A DNA stretch of 64,000 bases, from positions 27,340 through 91,339 of the forward strand of contig NZ_QQSV01000010.1 in assembly GCF_003351145.1 (NCBI RefSeq), read 5' to 3'. The DNA is from Meiothermus sp. QL-1. GTDB taxonomy: Bacteria > Deinococcota > Deinococci > Deinococcales > Thermaceae. Each line of letters begins with the position of its first letter. Within the stretch, counting starts at the first letter, position 1. The notes below the pieces were generated by a model that was not told the origin of the DNA, ran no database searches, and saw nothing but the letters and a program-made list of their open reading frames with translations. Below are positions 42,115-51,188 of the stretch, piece by piece. The position numbers and the translations under genes were made by a program.

Positions 42115-42482
42115 CGCCTTTGGAGGGCCTTGAGCCGTTCGGCTGCCTCCTGGGCGCTGATTTCACCCCGCTCCAGGGCCGCAAGGATGGCCTCCTTTTC
42201 CTCCAGGGCCGGGGCCTCGTAGCCCAGGGCCCGCAGGAGGCCCTCGAGGCGGGCCCGCACCGTGGGGTAGGAGAGGCCCAAGAGGCGCTCCACCTCCTTG
42301 AGGTTGCCCCGGGTCTTGATGAAAAGCCGCAGGAACTCCAGGTGCTCAGGGGGCAGCAGGGCGAACTCGTTGGGCTGGAACTCGCCCCGAATCTCGCTTT
42401 GGCAGCTTGAGCAGACCAGGCCGGTCACCTGAAGCCGGCCGGTGCAGCCGGGCACCGGGCACTGGGTGGGCATGGGCCGCAT
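42111..42482 (-). CDS. DUF2089 protein: zinc ribbon, HTH-like helix and SHOCT-like tail
   Basis: 123 residues. Zinc ribbon with CPVPGC and CSSC (Cys about 8, 13, 23, 26). The central NLKEVERLLGLSYPTVRARLEGLL (about 59-82) is a helix-turn-helix pattern. The tail AILAALERGEISAQEAAERLKALQ matches the SHOCT-like motif of the two neighbours. DUF2089 proteins are putative regulators. Last gene of a four-gene minus-strand operon; a one-base overlap with the preceding stop couples it. Confidence 0.8.
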   Translation of the reverse strand: MRPMPTQCPVPGCTGRLQVTGLVCSSCQSEIRGEFQPNEFALLPPEHLEFLRLFIKTRGNLKEVERLLGLSYPTVRARLEGLLRALGYEAPALEEKEAILAALERGEISAQEAAERLKALQRR

Positions 42483-42847
42483 CAGACCACCTCGACCACC
42501 ACCCGTATAGGGCCTTCGGGCAGCTCGTCGATCTGCACGTCCACCAGCCGCCCTTCGGGTATGTCGTCCCTCAGGCTTTCCAGGAGGCCAGGCAGGTCCA
42601 GACCCTGCTGGAGCAGGCTCTGCTGCACGTCGGGCGGGATGAAACGGAGGGCGAAGCGGGCCAGCCCCAGCGGCAGGTTCACCTTCACATTGGCCCTTCC
42701 CTCCACGGCAATCCGAATCATGCGGGCCGGGCTTTTGCTGGCGGGTGGGGCCGGCTCCGGCCCCATGGCCTCGAGCAGCCGCAGGGCCTCTTGGACCGAG
42801 ATCCGCCCTTCCTTGAACATCTGCATGACGCGCTCCTTGTGCTCCAT
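42482..42847 (-). CDS. SHOCT-like small protein
   Basis: 121 residues. Residues 5-28 are a SHOCT-like helical hairpin (RVMQMFKEGRISVQEALRLLEAMG), followed by a Pro/Ala linker and a conserved region RMIRIAVEGRANVKVNLPLGLARFALRFIPP with a C-terminal VQIDELPEGPIRVVVEVV strand. This resembles the N-terminal part of YvlB/LiaX-type envelope stress proteins. No signal peptide. It sits between the SHOCT-adhesin and DUF2089 genes. Confidence 0.7.
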   Translation of the reverse strand: MEHKERVMQMFKEGRISVQEALRLLEAMGPEPAPPASKSPARMIRIAVEGRANVKVNLPLGLARFALRFIPPDVQQSLLQQGLDLPGLLESLRDDIPEGRLVDVQIDELPEGPIRVVVEVV

Positions 42848-42850
42848 ACC

Positions 42851-43522
42851 CTACCCTGCTGTTGCCTCCAGGTTGCCCATGCGCAGGTTTACCTCTAGCT
42901 GGGCCAGGCCCTCGCCCATACGGGCCTCGCCGCCCAGAGGCTCGAAGCCCCTGAGCTCGCGCCGCCCTGCGCCGACCTGGGTCCTAAGCCGCACGCTGCT
43001 TTCGGGAAGGAATCGAAGCTCGGCGTTGCCCAGGAAGACCCTGAGGCGGTGCTGACCACTTTTGAGCAGGAGCGAGCCCTCCACGTTGCCCGCCACTACC
43101 TCCAGGTCGAGCCCCTCCACCTCCTGAAGCTCTACGTTGCCGGCGGTTACCCGCCCTCGCAGGAAGGGGAGCCCCTGGGCTTCCACCTGTGCGGCCTTGG
43201 CCTCCAGCTCGAGGCCCCAGCCCGCCGGCAGGCGCAGCTCGAGGGTGCCCATCCGGCCCAGGAAGCTGGGCTCCACCTGGAGGCCTTCCTCTATGCTCCG
43301 CACCTCCGCCGCCCCTTCCACAACCGGCTCGCCGAGGCTGGGCTCGAGCCGGGCCTCTATCTCCCCTGCTACCATCCGAACCCTTACCCAACGCAACCCT
43401 TCGGGCGGAGGGGAGGCTGGGCCAGAGGGAGCCTCCTCCAGCGCTGAGAGCAGCAACTCAGCCTCCTCGCGGGTAATGCGCCCTTCTTCCAGAAGATTTC
43501 GTATGCGGCTTCGCTCATCCAT
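42851..43522 (-). CDS. SHOCT-like domain protein with DUF4097-type adhesin-like beta domain
   Basis: 223 residues. N-terminal SHOCT-like hairpin IRNLLEEGRITREEAELLLSALEE (about 7-30), then a beta-solenoid-like DUF4097 region with LELRLPAGWGLELEAKAAQVEAQGLPFLRGRVTAGNVELQEVEGLDLEVVAGNVEG type repeats (about 93-145) ending in NAELRFLPESSV. Similar YvlB-type proteins belong to cell envelope stress operons. Overlaps the first gene by eight bases. Function inferred only by similarity. Confidence 0.7.
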   Translation of the reverse strand: MDERSRIRNLLEEGRITREEAELLLSALEEAPSGPASPPPEGLRWVRVRMVAGEIEARLEPSLGEPVVEGAAEVRSIEEGLQVEPSFLGRMGTLELRLPAGWGLELEAKAAQVEAQGLPFLRGRVTAGNVELQEVEGLDLEVVAGNVEGSLLLKSGQHRLRVFLGNAELRFLPESSVRLRTQVGAGRRELRGFEPLGGEARMGEGLAQLEVNLRMGNLEATAG

Positions 43523-43712
43523 GGCTCTCTCCTAACGTGCCTTCAGGCTGGGAGGGCTCCAGGGCTTCGGCCCAGTACCTGAACATCTTGGCTAGCTGCC
43601 GCTGCAGAGTCCAGGTCGATCCTTGGCCTGGATGCCTGACCTCCTTGCGGTACTGCTCCAGCTTTTGGGCCGCCCGAACCTCCATTTCGTGGAAGCTGAA
43701 CATCCCTAACAT
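43515..43712 (-). CDS. Small hydrophilic protein heading the SHOCT operon
   Basis: 65 residues from ATG 43712, with a strong AGGAGG ribosome site (43724-43719) and the operon promoter just upstream. The middle EVRAAQKLEQYRKEVRH and WTLQRQLAKMFRYWAEAL form two probable amphipathic helices. No signal or known family. Leadered translation with a strong Shine-Dalgarno supports a real gene. It may partner the SHOCT proteins (inference). Confidence 0.6.
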   Translation of the reverse strand: MLGMFSFHEMEVRAAQKLEQYRKEVRHPGQGSTWTLQRQLAKMFRYWAEALEPSQPEGTLGESHG

Positions 43713-43733
43713 CCCCCACCTCCTGTGGAGAAT

Positions 43734-43762
43734 ATTCTAGCGCCGATTTTCTATTTTTTCAA
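43734..43762 (-). promoter_or_regulatory. Promoter of the SHOCT/DUF2089 operon
   Basis: TTGAAA (43762-43757) and TAGAAT (43739-43734) on the minus strand with a 17-base spacer. It lies in an AT-rich stretch (43735-43810) unlike the surrounding DNA. The AGGAGG ribosome site follows 9 bases after the -10 box, leaving a very short leader. Confidence 0.72.
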
Positions 43763-43800
43763 TATAGATTTTGGAAAAGTTAAGATATGGTTTTACATTT

Positions 43801-45546
43801 TTACATTAGTGTATCCACCCGCCGCTCAAACTGCTCGATTCGTTCGAGCAGAACCCCCATGCCCTTCCACCAGAAGTTTTCAGAGCCCAGGTCAAAGCCA
43901 AAGCGGGCCGCCAGTCCCTCGACGGGGTACATGCCCGTCGAGGCCAGCAACGACTCGTAGCGGGGTACGAAGCCTGGGCCTTCCTCCCGGTACTGCTGGT
44001 AGAGGGCCAGGCCAAAGAGAAGGCCGAAAGCGTAGGGGAAGTTGTAGAAGTTGGAGCCGTAGTAGTGGCCCTTCACCGCCCACATGTAGGGGTGGTAGCT
44101 GCCCAGCGCCTCGCCGTAGGTGGCCTGCTGGGCCTCCAGCATCAAAGCGCAGAACTCCTCCGGGGCCAGCTCGCGCTCCCGTCGCCGGGCGAAAACCCTC
44201 TGCTCGAAGAGGAAGCGGGCGTGGATGTCCACGATTACCTGCGCGGCGTTCTGCAGACTGCCCTCCAGCACCTCCAGCCCCTCCTCCGGCGGCAGCGTCC
44301 TGAGGGCGGCCTCCACGACCACGGTTTCGTTCAGGATGGAGGCGGTCTCGGCCAGGGTCATGGGCTCCTGGCGCAGCAGGTAGGGCACCTGCCGCAGGCA
44401 GTGGTTGTGGTAGGCATGGCCCAGTTCGTGGGCCAGGGTGGCCACCGAGTCGAAGCTGGGCTCGTAGTTTAGAAGAATGCGCGACTTCCCCTGACCCACG
44501 GGCATGCAGTAGGCCCCCCCTACCTTCCCCTTGCGTGGAGGGGCGTCCAGCCACCGCTCGGCGTAGGCCCGCCGAGCCAGCTCGGCCGCGGCCTGGGAGA
44601 AGCCCGAGAGGTGTTCCTCCACAAAGCGCTGTGCCCGGGCAAAGCTCCACTGGCCCGGGCGGGTCACCGGAGCGAACAGGTCCCACCAGTCGAGCCGGGG
44701 TTTGCCCAGCGCCCGGGCCTTGGCGGCGAAGTAGCGGCGCCAGTGGGGAAAGCTCGCCACCATCACCTTCTGCAAGGCTTCCAGGGTCCTGGGCTCGATG
44801 CGGTTTTCGAAGAGGGCCGGGGCCAAATCGTCGGGCCAGCCGCGCCGCCGGTTGAGCGTGACCACCTCCCCTTTGTAGCCGTTGAGGGCCGCGGCCAGGG
44901 GAATCTCGTGGGCTTTCCAGGCCCTGAGCTCTGCCTCGTAGGCGGCCCTCCGCACCGCCTCCTCGGGGTGGGTGGCCCGGTTGCGCACCGCGGCAATGGG
45001 AAGCTCCTCTCCGTCCAAGTAGGCTGTGATCTGGCTGGTCAGGCGGCCATGCAGCTTGACCCAGGCCCGCCCCCCAGAAAGCGAGAGTTCGGCCGCCAGG
45101 GTCTCCTCGGCCTCGGACATCATGTGCTGGGCCTGGACCCTGGCCTCCTCCAGGAGAATTCGGTACTCGCCAGCCTCCACCGCATCGGGCTCGAGCCGGG
45201 CCAGCCAGCGGGTAATCCGGGGGCGCAGCCTCTGGAAGCCCAGGTAAAGCTGCTCCAGCTCGGAAAGGCGGGCCTGGGCTCGTTCGTCGGCGCTGTTGCT
45301 GTCCACCCGCAAAAGCAAGTAGGCGTAAAGCGGCCAGAAGCGCTCGCCGAAGGCATTGAGCCGTTCGATGAGCGACCAGAAGGTGGCCTGGCTGGTGCTC
45401 GCCTCCTCTCCTAGGCGGGCTTCCACGAACTGCTGCAGGTCCTTTATCCGCTCGCTTACCTCTTGCCAGGTCCCCAGGAAGGCCTCGGAGTCCAGACCGG
45501 GAAAGAGGGCCTCCAGGTCCCAGGTGGGCAGTTCCTCGGTGAGCAT
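43801..45546 (-). CDS. pepF: M3-family oligoendopeptidase F
   Basis: 581 residues from ATG 45546. Zincin motif HELGHAYHNH (about 371) with Glu downstream (ETASILNETVV), typical of M3B oligopeptidases. KGKVGGAYCMPVGQ precedes the motif, and MWAVKGHYYGSNFYNFPYAFGLL follows. It cuts short peptides in the cytoplasm. TATACT (45553-45558 on plus) lies six bases before ATG 45546, so the longer frame to 45573 is rejected. The SHOCT operon follows on the same strand without an obvious terminator. Confidence 0.9.
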   Translation of the reverse strand: MLTEELPTWDLEALFPGLDSEAFLGTWQEVSERIKDLQQFVEARLGEEASTSQATFWSLIERLNAFGERFWPLYAYLLLRVDSNSADERAQARLSELEQLYLGFQRLRPRITRWLARLEPDAVEAGEYRILLEEARVQAQHMMSEAEETLAAELSLSGGRAWVKLHGRLTSQITAYLDGEELPIAAVRNRATHPEEAVRRAAYEAELRAWKAHEIPLAAALNGYKGEVVTLNRRRGWPDDLAPALFENRIEPRTLEALQKVMVASFPHWRRYFAAKARALGKPRLDWWDLFAPVTRPGQWSFARAQRFVEEHLSGFSQAAAELARRAYAERWLDAPPRKGKVGGAYCMPVGQGKSRILLNYEPSFDSVATLAHELGHAYHNHCLRQVPYLLRQEPMTLAETASILNETVVVEAALRTLPPEEGLEVLEGSLQNAAQVIVDIHARFLFEQRVFARRRERELAPEEFCALMLEAQQATYGEALGSYHPYMWAVKGHYYGSNFYNFPYAFGLLFGLALYQQYREEGPGFVPRYESLLASTGMYPVEGLAARFGFDLGSENFWWKGMGVLLERIEQFERRVDTLM

Positions 45547-45603
45547 GAGCGAAGTATACGTCGTTTCACGCAAGCCCTGGCCAAAGCCGGTAGACTAGGG
45601 CCC

Positions 45604-46464
45604 GTGTACGCCCTCGCCCAGGCGCTGCGGTCGCTGCGGCAGCACCCCACCAGCACCCTGGCCACCTTCTTTACTGCTCTGGTCTCCTTCTCGCTGCTGT
45701 TTTTGCTGGGGCTCTTGCTTTGGAACCTGGAGCGGGTGGTGGACTCCCTCGAGCGCGAGCTGGAGGTGGCGGCTTTCCTCAAACCCGGGGCCCCGGCAGA
45801 GGCCCTGCTCAACCAGATCAGAGCCTGGCCCGAGGTAAGCGAGGTGCGCTTGCAGACCAAAGAGGAGGCCCTAGCCCTCTTGCAGCTCGACTACCCCTAT
45901 TTGGCCCAGGCTCGGGAGTTCATCCAAAACCCCCTGCCCGACACCCTGCGCATCCAGCTTGCCGATCCCCAGCAGGTCCGGGAGGTGGGGCGGCGGGTGG
46001 CCCGGCTGGAAGGGGTGGAGGGGGTGGAGTACGGCGGGGCGCTTACCGAGCAGCTCGTGCGGGTACTCTTTGGCCTGCGGGTGGCGGTCAATGTCCTGAT
46101 TGGCCTGCTGTTGCTGAATACCCTGTTCAGCGTGATGGGCACCATCCGGCTTTCCATCGAGAACCGGCGGGAGGAGCTCAGGGTGATGCAGCTCGTGGGG
46201 GCCACGCGGGGGTTCATCCAGGGGCCTTTTGTGGCCGAGGGGGCCATGCTCACGCTTGGGGCCGGGCTGGTGGCCCTGGGGCTCGGGGCCTTCGCCTACC
46301 GCTTCTTGGCCCAGTCCCTCCAAAACCTCCTGCCCTTTGTACCGGTGCTAGGGCGGGAGGACCTGGTTCAAGCTGGGCTGGCCCTGCTGCTGTTGGCCCT
46401 TTTGCTGGGCACCCTGGGGGCCTATCTGGCGAGCCGGGCCCATCTGCGGGAGAGCGATCTATGA
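45604..46464 (+). CDS. ftsX: Cell-division ABC permease FtsX
   Basis: 286 residues from GTG 45604, seven bases after TAGACT (45591-45596). Four membrane segments: one at about 18-42, then three after about 160. An extracellular ECD (about 50-150) carries ELEVAAFLKPGAPAEALLNQI and RREELRVMQLVGATRGFIQGPF, the FtsX linker. FtsEX pulls on murein hydrolases or their activators. No ftsE is adjacent; the next gene is a LytM-type activator, overlapping by four bases. Confidence 0.9.
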   Translation: MYALAQALRSLRQHPTSTLATFFTALVSFSLLFLLGLLLWNLERVVDSLERELEVAAFLKPGAPAEALLNQIRAWPEVSEVRLQTKEEALALLQLDYPYLAQAREFIQNPLPDTLRIQLADPQQVREVGRRVARLEGVEGVEYGGALTEQLVRVLFGLRVAVNVLIGLLLLNTLFSVMGTIRLSIENRREELRVMQLVGATRGFIQGPFVAEGAMLTLGAGLVALGLGAFAYRFLAQSLQNLLPFVPVLGREDLVQAGLALLLLALLLGTLGAYLASRAHLRESDL

Positions 46465-47690
46465 GGTGGGGATGGGTTGGCCTTCTGGTGGCGCTGACGC
46501 TGGCTTCGGCCCAGAGCCTAGAGGAGTTGAGGCAACAAGCCCAGGAGAACCAGCGCTTGCAGCAGCTTCAGCGGCAGCGCATCGAGGCCCTCAACCGGGA
46601 GCTGGCCCAACTGGACGCGGCCACGGCGGCCCGCCTGGCCGAGCTTAGGCGTTTGGAGGCCGAGATCACCCGCCTGGAGCGGGAGCGGGCCGAGCTCACC
46701 CGGCAGATAGGGCTTTTGGAGGAGCAGAAGCGCCAGACCGAGGCCCGCATCCGGGCTTTGCAGAAGGAGCTCGACGAGCTGCGGGGCCGGCTTTCGGCCC
46801 TGGTGGAAAGCCTGCACCGCGAACGGGCCGGGCGCTATTTGCCGCTCCTGAGGGCCCAGTCCTTCGTGGACCTCGCGGTGCGAAGCCGTTGGGTGGGGGT
46901 GCTGGGCCAGCACCAGACCGACCTGATGGACCGCATCCGTACCACCGTGCGGCGCCTGGATGAGGAGCGGGTGCGGCTTGGCCTGCTGGTGGAGGCCCTC
47001 ACCGAGCGCCGGGCCGAGCGCCAGGCGCGCATCGCGGCCCTGGCCCAGAACCGCCAGGCAGTGGAGCTTACCCTGGCCAGCCTGCGCCAGCAGCGGGCCG
47101 GGCGGCAGGCCATCCTGCGCGAGACCCTGGAGGCCCAGGCCCGGCTCCAGGCCGAGCTTCGGGTGCTGCAGAGCCGAATTGCCGCCGAGCTGCGCCGGAT
47201 TGCCGAGGAACGCCGGCGAGAGGAGGAGCGGCGGCGCCGCGAGGCGCTTGCTGCCCAGCGTGCGCGGGAGGAAGCCCGTCGGGTCCAGGCAGCAGCCCCG
47301 CCGAGGGAGGTCATCGGCAGCCTACAGTTCCCGGTGCGGGGGGGGCGCATCGCTGAGGCCTACGGTTATCAGGGCAACGACTGGCAGACCCTGCAGGGCC
47401 CTGGGCCCTCGAGCCCCATCGTGGCCGCGGCCGAGGGGGTGGTGATCGACAGCCTGTTCATCGCCAACCTGGGCTACACCCTCACCATCCGCCACTCCGA
47501 CCGGATTGCCACCCAGTACGTGAACGTGCAGGAGCCCCAGGTGGCGGTGGGGCAGCGGGTGGCCCAGGGGCAGCTTCTCGGCTACACCGGTGGGGGGGTG
47601 CTGATCCCCAGCGACCAGATGTGGTTCCGCGTCATTTTCATAGACGAGAACGGCAACTTCCGCTACGTAGACCCCTCGCGCTACTACTGA
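46461..47690 (+). CDS. EnvC-like protein: coiled coil plus degenerate M23/LytM domain
   Basis: 409 residues. Signal peptide [15 protein letters not shown], then a long coiled coil (about 20-280) rich in Gln, Arg and Glu, and a C-terminal M23 fold (about 285-409). Expected zinc ligands are missing: the final LHFEV-type motif reads MWFRVIF and the YAHL-type motif reads QYVNV. This fits a catalytically dead activator such as EnvC, not a peptidase. Overlaps ftsX by four bases, so FtsEX most likely works through it. Confidence 0.85.
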   Translation: MRWGWVGLLVALTLASAQSLEELRQQAQENQRLQQLQRQRIEALNRELAQLDAATAARLAELRRLEAEITRLERERAELTRQIGLLEEQKRQTEARIRALQKELDELRGRLSALVESLHRERAGRYLPLLRAQSFVDLAVRSRWVGVLGQHQTDLMDRIRTTVRRLDEERVRLGLLVEALTERRAERQARIAALAQNRQAVELTLASLRQQRAGRQAILRETLEAQARLQAELRVLQSRIAAELRRIAEERRREEERRRREALAAQRAREEARRVQAAAPPREVIGSLQFPVRGGRIAEAYGYQGNDWQTLQGPGPSSPIVAAAEGVVIDSLFIANLGYTLTIRHSDRIATQYVNVQEPQVAVGQRVAQGQLLGYTGGGVLIPSDQMWFRVIFIDENGNFRYVDPSRYY

Positions 47691-47691
47691 T

Positions 47692-49005
47692 ATGGGCCTT
47701 CCCTCCCTCACAGACATCATTGCGGCCATCGCCACCCCGCCAGGCCGGGGGGCGGTGGGCATCGTGCGGATAGCGGGGCCGGGCTCCCTCGAGCTGGTGC
47801 GGAAGGTCTGGCAGGGCAAGGACCCCACCCGTCTGCCGGGCGGGCGCTTCACCTTTGGCCGCATTCGGGACCCCCGGAGCGGGGAGGTCTTGGACGAGGC
47901 GCTGCTGCTGGTTTTCAGGCCGCCCCACAGCTACACCGGCCAGGAGAGCGCCGAGTTGCAGACCCACGGCTCGCCAGCGGTGCTGCGCGGGGTTTTGCAG
48001 CTCCTCTTTGAGCTGGGGGCCCGCCCTGCCCGGCCGGGTGAGTTCACCCTCAGGGCCTACCTGAACGGCAGGATGGACCTGGCCCAGGCCGAGGCGGTCC
48101 TGAGCCTGATAGAGGCCGAGTCGCAGGCGGCCCGGCGGCAGGCCCTGCGGGGGCTGAGCGCGGGCTTGTCGCAGAGGATAGCCGCCCTCTCCGAACAGCT
48201 TTTCGCCCTGCTGGCCCATATCCAGGCCTGGCTGGACTACCCCGAGGAGGGCGTTGAGCCGGCCCGGATTCGGGCCACCCTGGAGCCGGTCTTGCAGGAG
48301 GTCCGGCGTCTGCTTGCCACTGCCCCAGCCGGGCGCATCGCCCAGAAGGGGGCCCGTCTTGCCCTGGTAGGGGCGCCCAACGCGGGCAAGTCTAGCCTGC
48401 TCAACGCGCTTTTGGGCTATGAGCGGGCCATCGTGACCCCCATCCCCGGCACCACCCGCGACTACCTGGAGGCCCCTTTGGAGATTGCCGGGGTGCCGGT
48501 GGTGGCGGTGGATACCGCTGGGGTGCGCGAGACCGAGGACCCGGTGGAGAAAAGCGGGGTAGAGCGGGCTTTGCGGATTGCCCAGGAGGCCGACCTGGTG
48601 CTTTACCTGGTGGACCAAAGCCAGCCCCAGCCCACCCCGCCCCCTCTCCCTTGGGAGCGCACCCTCAGGGTGGCCACCAAGGCCGATTTGCCCGCAGCGT
48701 GGGAGGACGACGCCTACCTGCGGGTCTCGAGCCAGACCGGGCTGGGCCTGGAGGCGTTGCGCCAGCAGATTCACCACCGGCTTTTGGGCACCGCTCCCGA
48801 AGGCGAGGTCTGGGTCAGCAATGAGCGCCACGTAGAAGCCCTGCGCCGCGCGGAAGCGCACCTGGTGGAGGCCCTGGAGGCCCCCGAGGACCTGGCCGGG
48901 GTTTCCATAGAGATGGCCCTGGGGGCGCTCTCCGAAATCCTGGGCAAGGATGTATCGGAGGAGGTAATCGACCGGGTCTTCCGCAATTTTTGCGTGGGCA
49001 AGTGA
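47692..49005 (+). CDS. mnmE: tRNA modification GTPase MnmE
   Basis: 437 residues. N-terminal [23 protein letters not shown] (folate-binding), [18 protein letters not shown], then a G domain: P-loop [16 protein letters not shown] (about 224), [26 protein letters not shown] and TKADLP. It ends with the conserved FCVGK (Cys near the end). With MnmG it makes cmnm5U34 in tRNAs. It begins one base after the EnvC-like stop. The mnmD gene 2.5 kb away acts later in the same pathway. Confidence 0.95.
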   Translation: MGLPSLTDIIAAIATPPGRGAVGIVRIAGPGSLELVRKVWQGKDPTRLPGGRFTFGRIRDPRSGEVLDEALLLVFRPPHSYTGQESAELQTHGSPAVLRGVLQLLFELGARPARPGEFTLRAYLNGRMDLAQAEAVLSLIEAESQAARRQALRGLSAGLSQRIAALSEQLFALLAHIQAWLDYPEEGVEPARIRATLEPVLQEVRRLLATAPAGRIAQKGARLALVGAPNAGKSSLLNALLGYERAIVTPIPGTTRDYLEAPLEIAGVPVVAVDTAGVRETEDPVEKSGVERALRIAQEADLVLYLVDQSQPQPTPPPLPWERTLRVATKADLPAAWEDDAYLRVSSQTGLGLEALRQQIHHRLLGTAPEGEVWVSNERHVEALRRAEAHLVEALEAPEDLAGVSIEMALGALSEILGKDVSEEVIDRVFRNFCVGK

Positions 49006-49050
49006 ACGGCTGTGTTGGCGCACCGCTGGGGAGCGGTTACACTGCGGGAG

Positions 49051-49557
49051 ATGGATGGAGCTCGGGTGGCCTCTAGGCCGAGTCCCCAGACCTATCTGCT
49101 GGCCCTGGGCCTTATCCTGATGGGCCTTGCTTTGAGCACGGTGAGCCTGTGGGCCTGGTTCCAGGGCGTCGAGCCGCGCTGGTCGGTGGTCTTGTTCGGG
49201 CTGCTGGGGGTTTACATGGTTTTTCTGGGGGTGGATGAGGGGTGGCTCTCGGGCCTCGAGGTCACCCCCACCGCCCTCCGCCTCCGCAGCTTTGGCCGCT
49301 GGGCGGCCTACCCCCTCCAGGGCTTTGAGGCCGCCGATGCGGTGCGGGATATCCTGGGTGGGGGGTGGCAGCTCGTGCTTTTGGGTAAGGGGCGCGAGCC
49401 CCTTCGGGTGCCGCTGCGGCGCTACGCCAATGCCCGGCAGTTGGGCCAGGCCTTACTGGACGCCTTGTGGTTGCAGAACAAGGACCTCCTGGTCATGCCC
49501 CGCCTGGCCTACCGCTTTGGCCGTCCCCCCTGCGGCGTGCTGGCCCGCAGGAAATAA
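49051..49557 (+). CDS. Two-TM membrane protein with PH-like domain
   Basis: 168 residues from ATG 49051, seven bases after TACACT (49038-49043); the longer frame to 49012 is rejected. Two membrane segments (LALGLILMGLALSTVSLWAW; VVLFGLLGVYMVFLGVDEG) precede a beta-rich cytoplasmic part LEVTPTALRLRSFGRWAAYPLQGFEAADAV that resembles bacterial PH-like domains. No family is certain and the function is unknown. Confidence 0.65.
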   Translation: MDGARVASRPSPQTYLLALGLILMGLALSTVSLWAWFQGVEPRWSVVLFGLLGVYMVFLGVDEGWLSGLEVTPTALRLRSFGRWAAYPLQGFEAADAVRDILGGGWQLVLLGKGREPLRVPLRRYANARQLGQALLDALWLQNKDLLVMPRLAYRFGRPPCGVLARRK

Positions 49558-49613
49558 ACCCCCTGGGGTTATTGGGCAAGGTCTCGCCTTCTGCACGATT
49601 ATGATGAGCCTGT

Positions 49614-51188
49614 ATGGAGTGGCTTTGGGTCGGGGTAGCCTACGGCTTGGGCTGGCTGGCCAACCGAGTGGGCTGGCCGCCTCTGGTGGGGTACCTGGGG
49701 GCGGGCTTTGTGCTTTGGGCCCTGGGCCACTCCAGCAGCGAGTTTCTGGGGACCCTGGCCGATATCGGGGTGCTGTTGCTTCTGTTCACCGTAGGGCTCA
49801 AGCTGCGCCTGGCCAGCCTGCTGCGGCGGGAGGTGCTGGGGGTGGGGGGGCTTCACCTGCTCCTATTTGCCCTGCTGGCGGGCCTGCTGGCTTTGGGGGT
49901 GGGGTTCTCCGGCGAGGCTGCCTGGTTCTTAGGGATTGGCCTGGCCTTCTCCAGCACCGTCCTGGCGGTCAAGCTGCTCGATGACCGAAGCGAGCTGGCC
50001 ACCTTCCACGGTCGGATTGCGGTGGGCATCCTGGTTTTGCAGGACCTGGTGGCGGTCGGCCTCATGGCCTATGCAGGGGTCAAGAACCCTACCCCCTGGG
50101 CCCTTTTGCTGCTGGCCTTGCCCCTGCTGCGCCCACTGGTGGTCTTTTTGCTAGAGCGAAGCGGCCACGATGAGCTGCTGCTCCTCTATGGGCTGGGGCT
50201 GGCCCTGGGGGGGGCGCGGCTGGCCCAGGCCCTGGGGGTCTCGCCGGAGCTGGGGGCCTTGCTCATGGGCATGACCCTGGCGGCTCATCCCAAGACCTCC
50301 GAGCTTTCCCGCACGCTTTGGGGGCTCAAGGAGGCCTTTTTAGTGGCTTTTTTCCTCAAGATTGGCCTTATGGGCCTGCCCACGGCCGACCAGCTTTTGC
50401 GCGTGCTGGGGTTGCTGTCGCTTCTGCCCTTGAAGGCTGGGCTCTTCTTCTTTCTCTTCATCGCCTTTGGCCTGCGGGCCCGCACGGCCTTCGTGACCAG
50501 CATCTCCTTGGCCAGCTACAGCGAGTTCGCCCTGATCGCCAGCGTGGAAGCGGTGGAGGGGAACCTGCTCCCGGCCTCCTTTACCCAGACGGTGAGCCTG
50601 GTGGTGGCCCTCTCGCTGGCCCTGGCCGCCCCCCTGAACCGGGGGGTGCACCGGTTGTACCAACGCTACGAACCCTTTCTCCTGCGTTTTGAGCGCAAAG
50701 GGCACCATGCCGACGACGAGCCCACCAGCCTGGGAGGCGCCGAGTGGTTGGTGGTGGGGATGGGCCGCACCGGGGGGGCGGCCTACAAGATGCTGGAAAA
50801 GCAGGGCCACACGGTGCTGGGGCTGGATGCCGATGAGGGCAAGCTCGAGGCTCACCGGGCCAAGCGGCGCAACGTGCGCTACGGTGATGCCGAGGACCCT
50901 GAGCTTTGGGAGCGGCTCGACCTTACCGGGCTCAAGGGGGTGCTTCTGACCCTGCCCGACCTCGAGGCCAAACTGCGGGCCGCAGAAGGGTTGAAGCGGC
51001 GGGGGTTCAAGGGCATCGTGGCCGCCACCAGCTACCATCGGGAGGAGGACCCCGAGCTGCGGGCTGCCGGGGTCACCCTCATCTCCCGTCCCTTCGCCGA
51101 GGCAGGGGAGCGCCTGGCTGAGCGGGCCATGGGGTTGAACCCGCTGGAGGCTGAGGAAGCCGAGGAAAAAGAGGAGGAGCGGCGCTAG
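49614..51188 (+). CDS. Cation/proton antiporter (CPA2) with C-terminal TrkA-N domain, KefB-like
   Basis: 524 residues. About 12 membrane segments (residues 1-365), including ADIGVLLLLFTVGLKL and FSSTVLAVKLLDDRSE, the CPA2 signatures. Residues about 375-500 are an RCK/TrkA-N fold with VVGMGRTGGAAYKMLEKQGHTVLGLDADEGKLE. It exchanges Na+ or K+ for protons. TATGAT (49600-49605) is eight bases before ATG 49614, so probably leaderless. Its stop TAG directly abuts the stop of the convergent mnmD. Confidence 0.87.
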   Translation: MEWLWVGVAYGLGWLANRVGWPPLVGYLGAGFVLWALGHSSSEFLGTLADIGVLLLLFTVGLKLRLASLLRREVLGVGGLHLLLFALLAGLLALGVGFSGEAAWFLGIGLAFSSTVLAVKLLDDRSELATFHGRIAVGILVLQDLVAVGLMAYAGVKNPTPWALLLLALPLLRPLVVFLLERSGHDELLLLYGLGLALGGARLAQALGVSPELGALLMGMTLAAHPKTSELSRTLWGLKEAFLVAFFLKIGLMGLPTADQLLRVLGLLSLLPLKAGLFFFLFIAFGLRARTAFVTSISLASYSEFALIASVEAVEGNLLPASFTQTVSLVVALSLALAAPLNRGVHRLYQRYEPFLLRFERKGHHADDEPTSLGGAEWLVVGMGRTGGAAYKMLEKQGHTVLGLDADEGKLEAHRAKRRNVRYGDAEDPELWERLDLTGLKGVLLTLPDLEAKLRAAEGLKRRGFKGIVAATSYHREEDPELRAAGVTLISRPFAEAGERLAERAMGLNPLEAEEAEEKEEERR

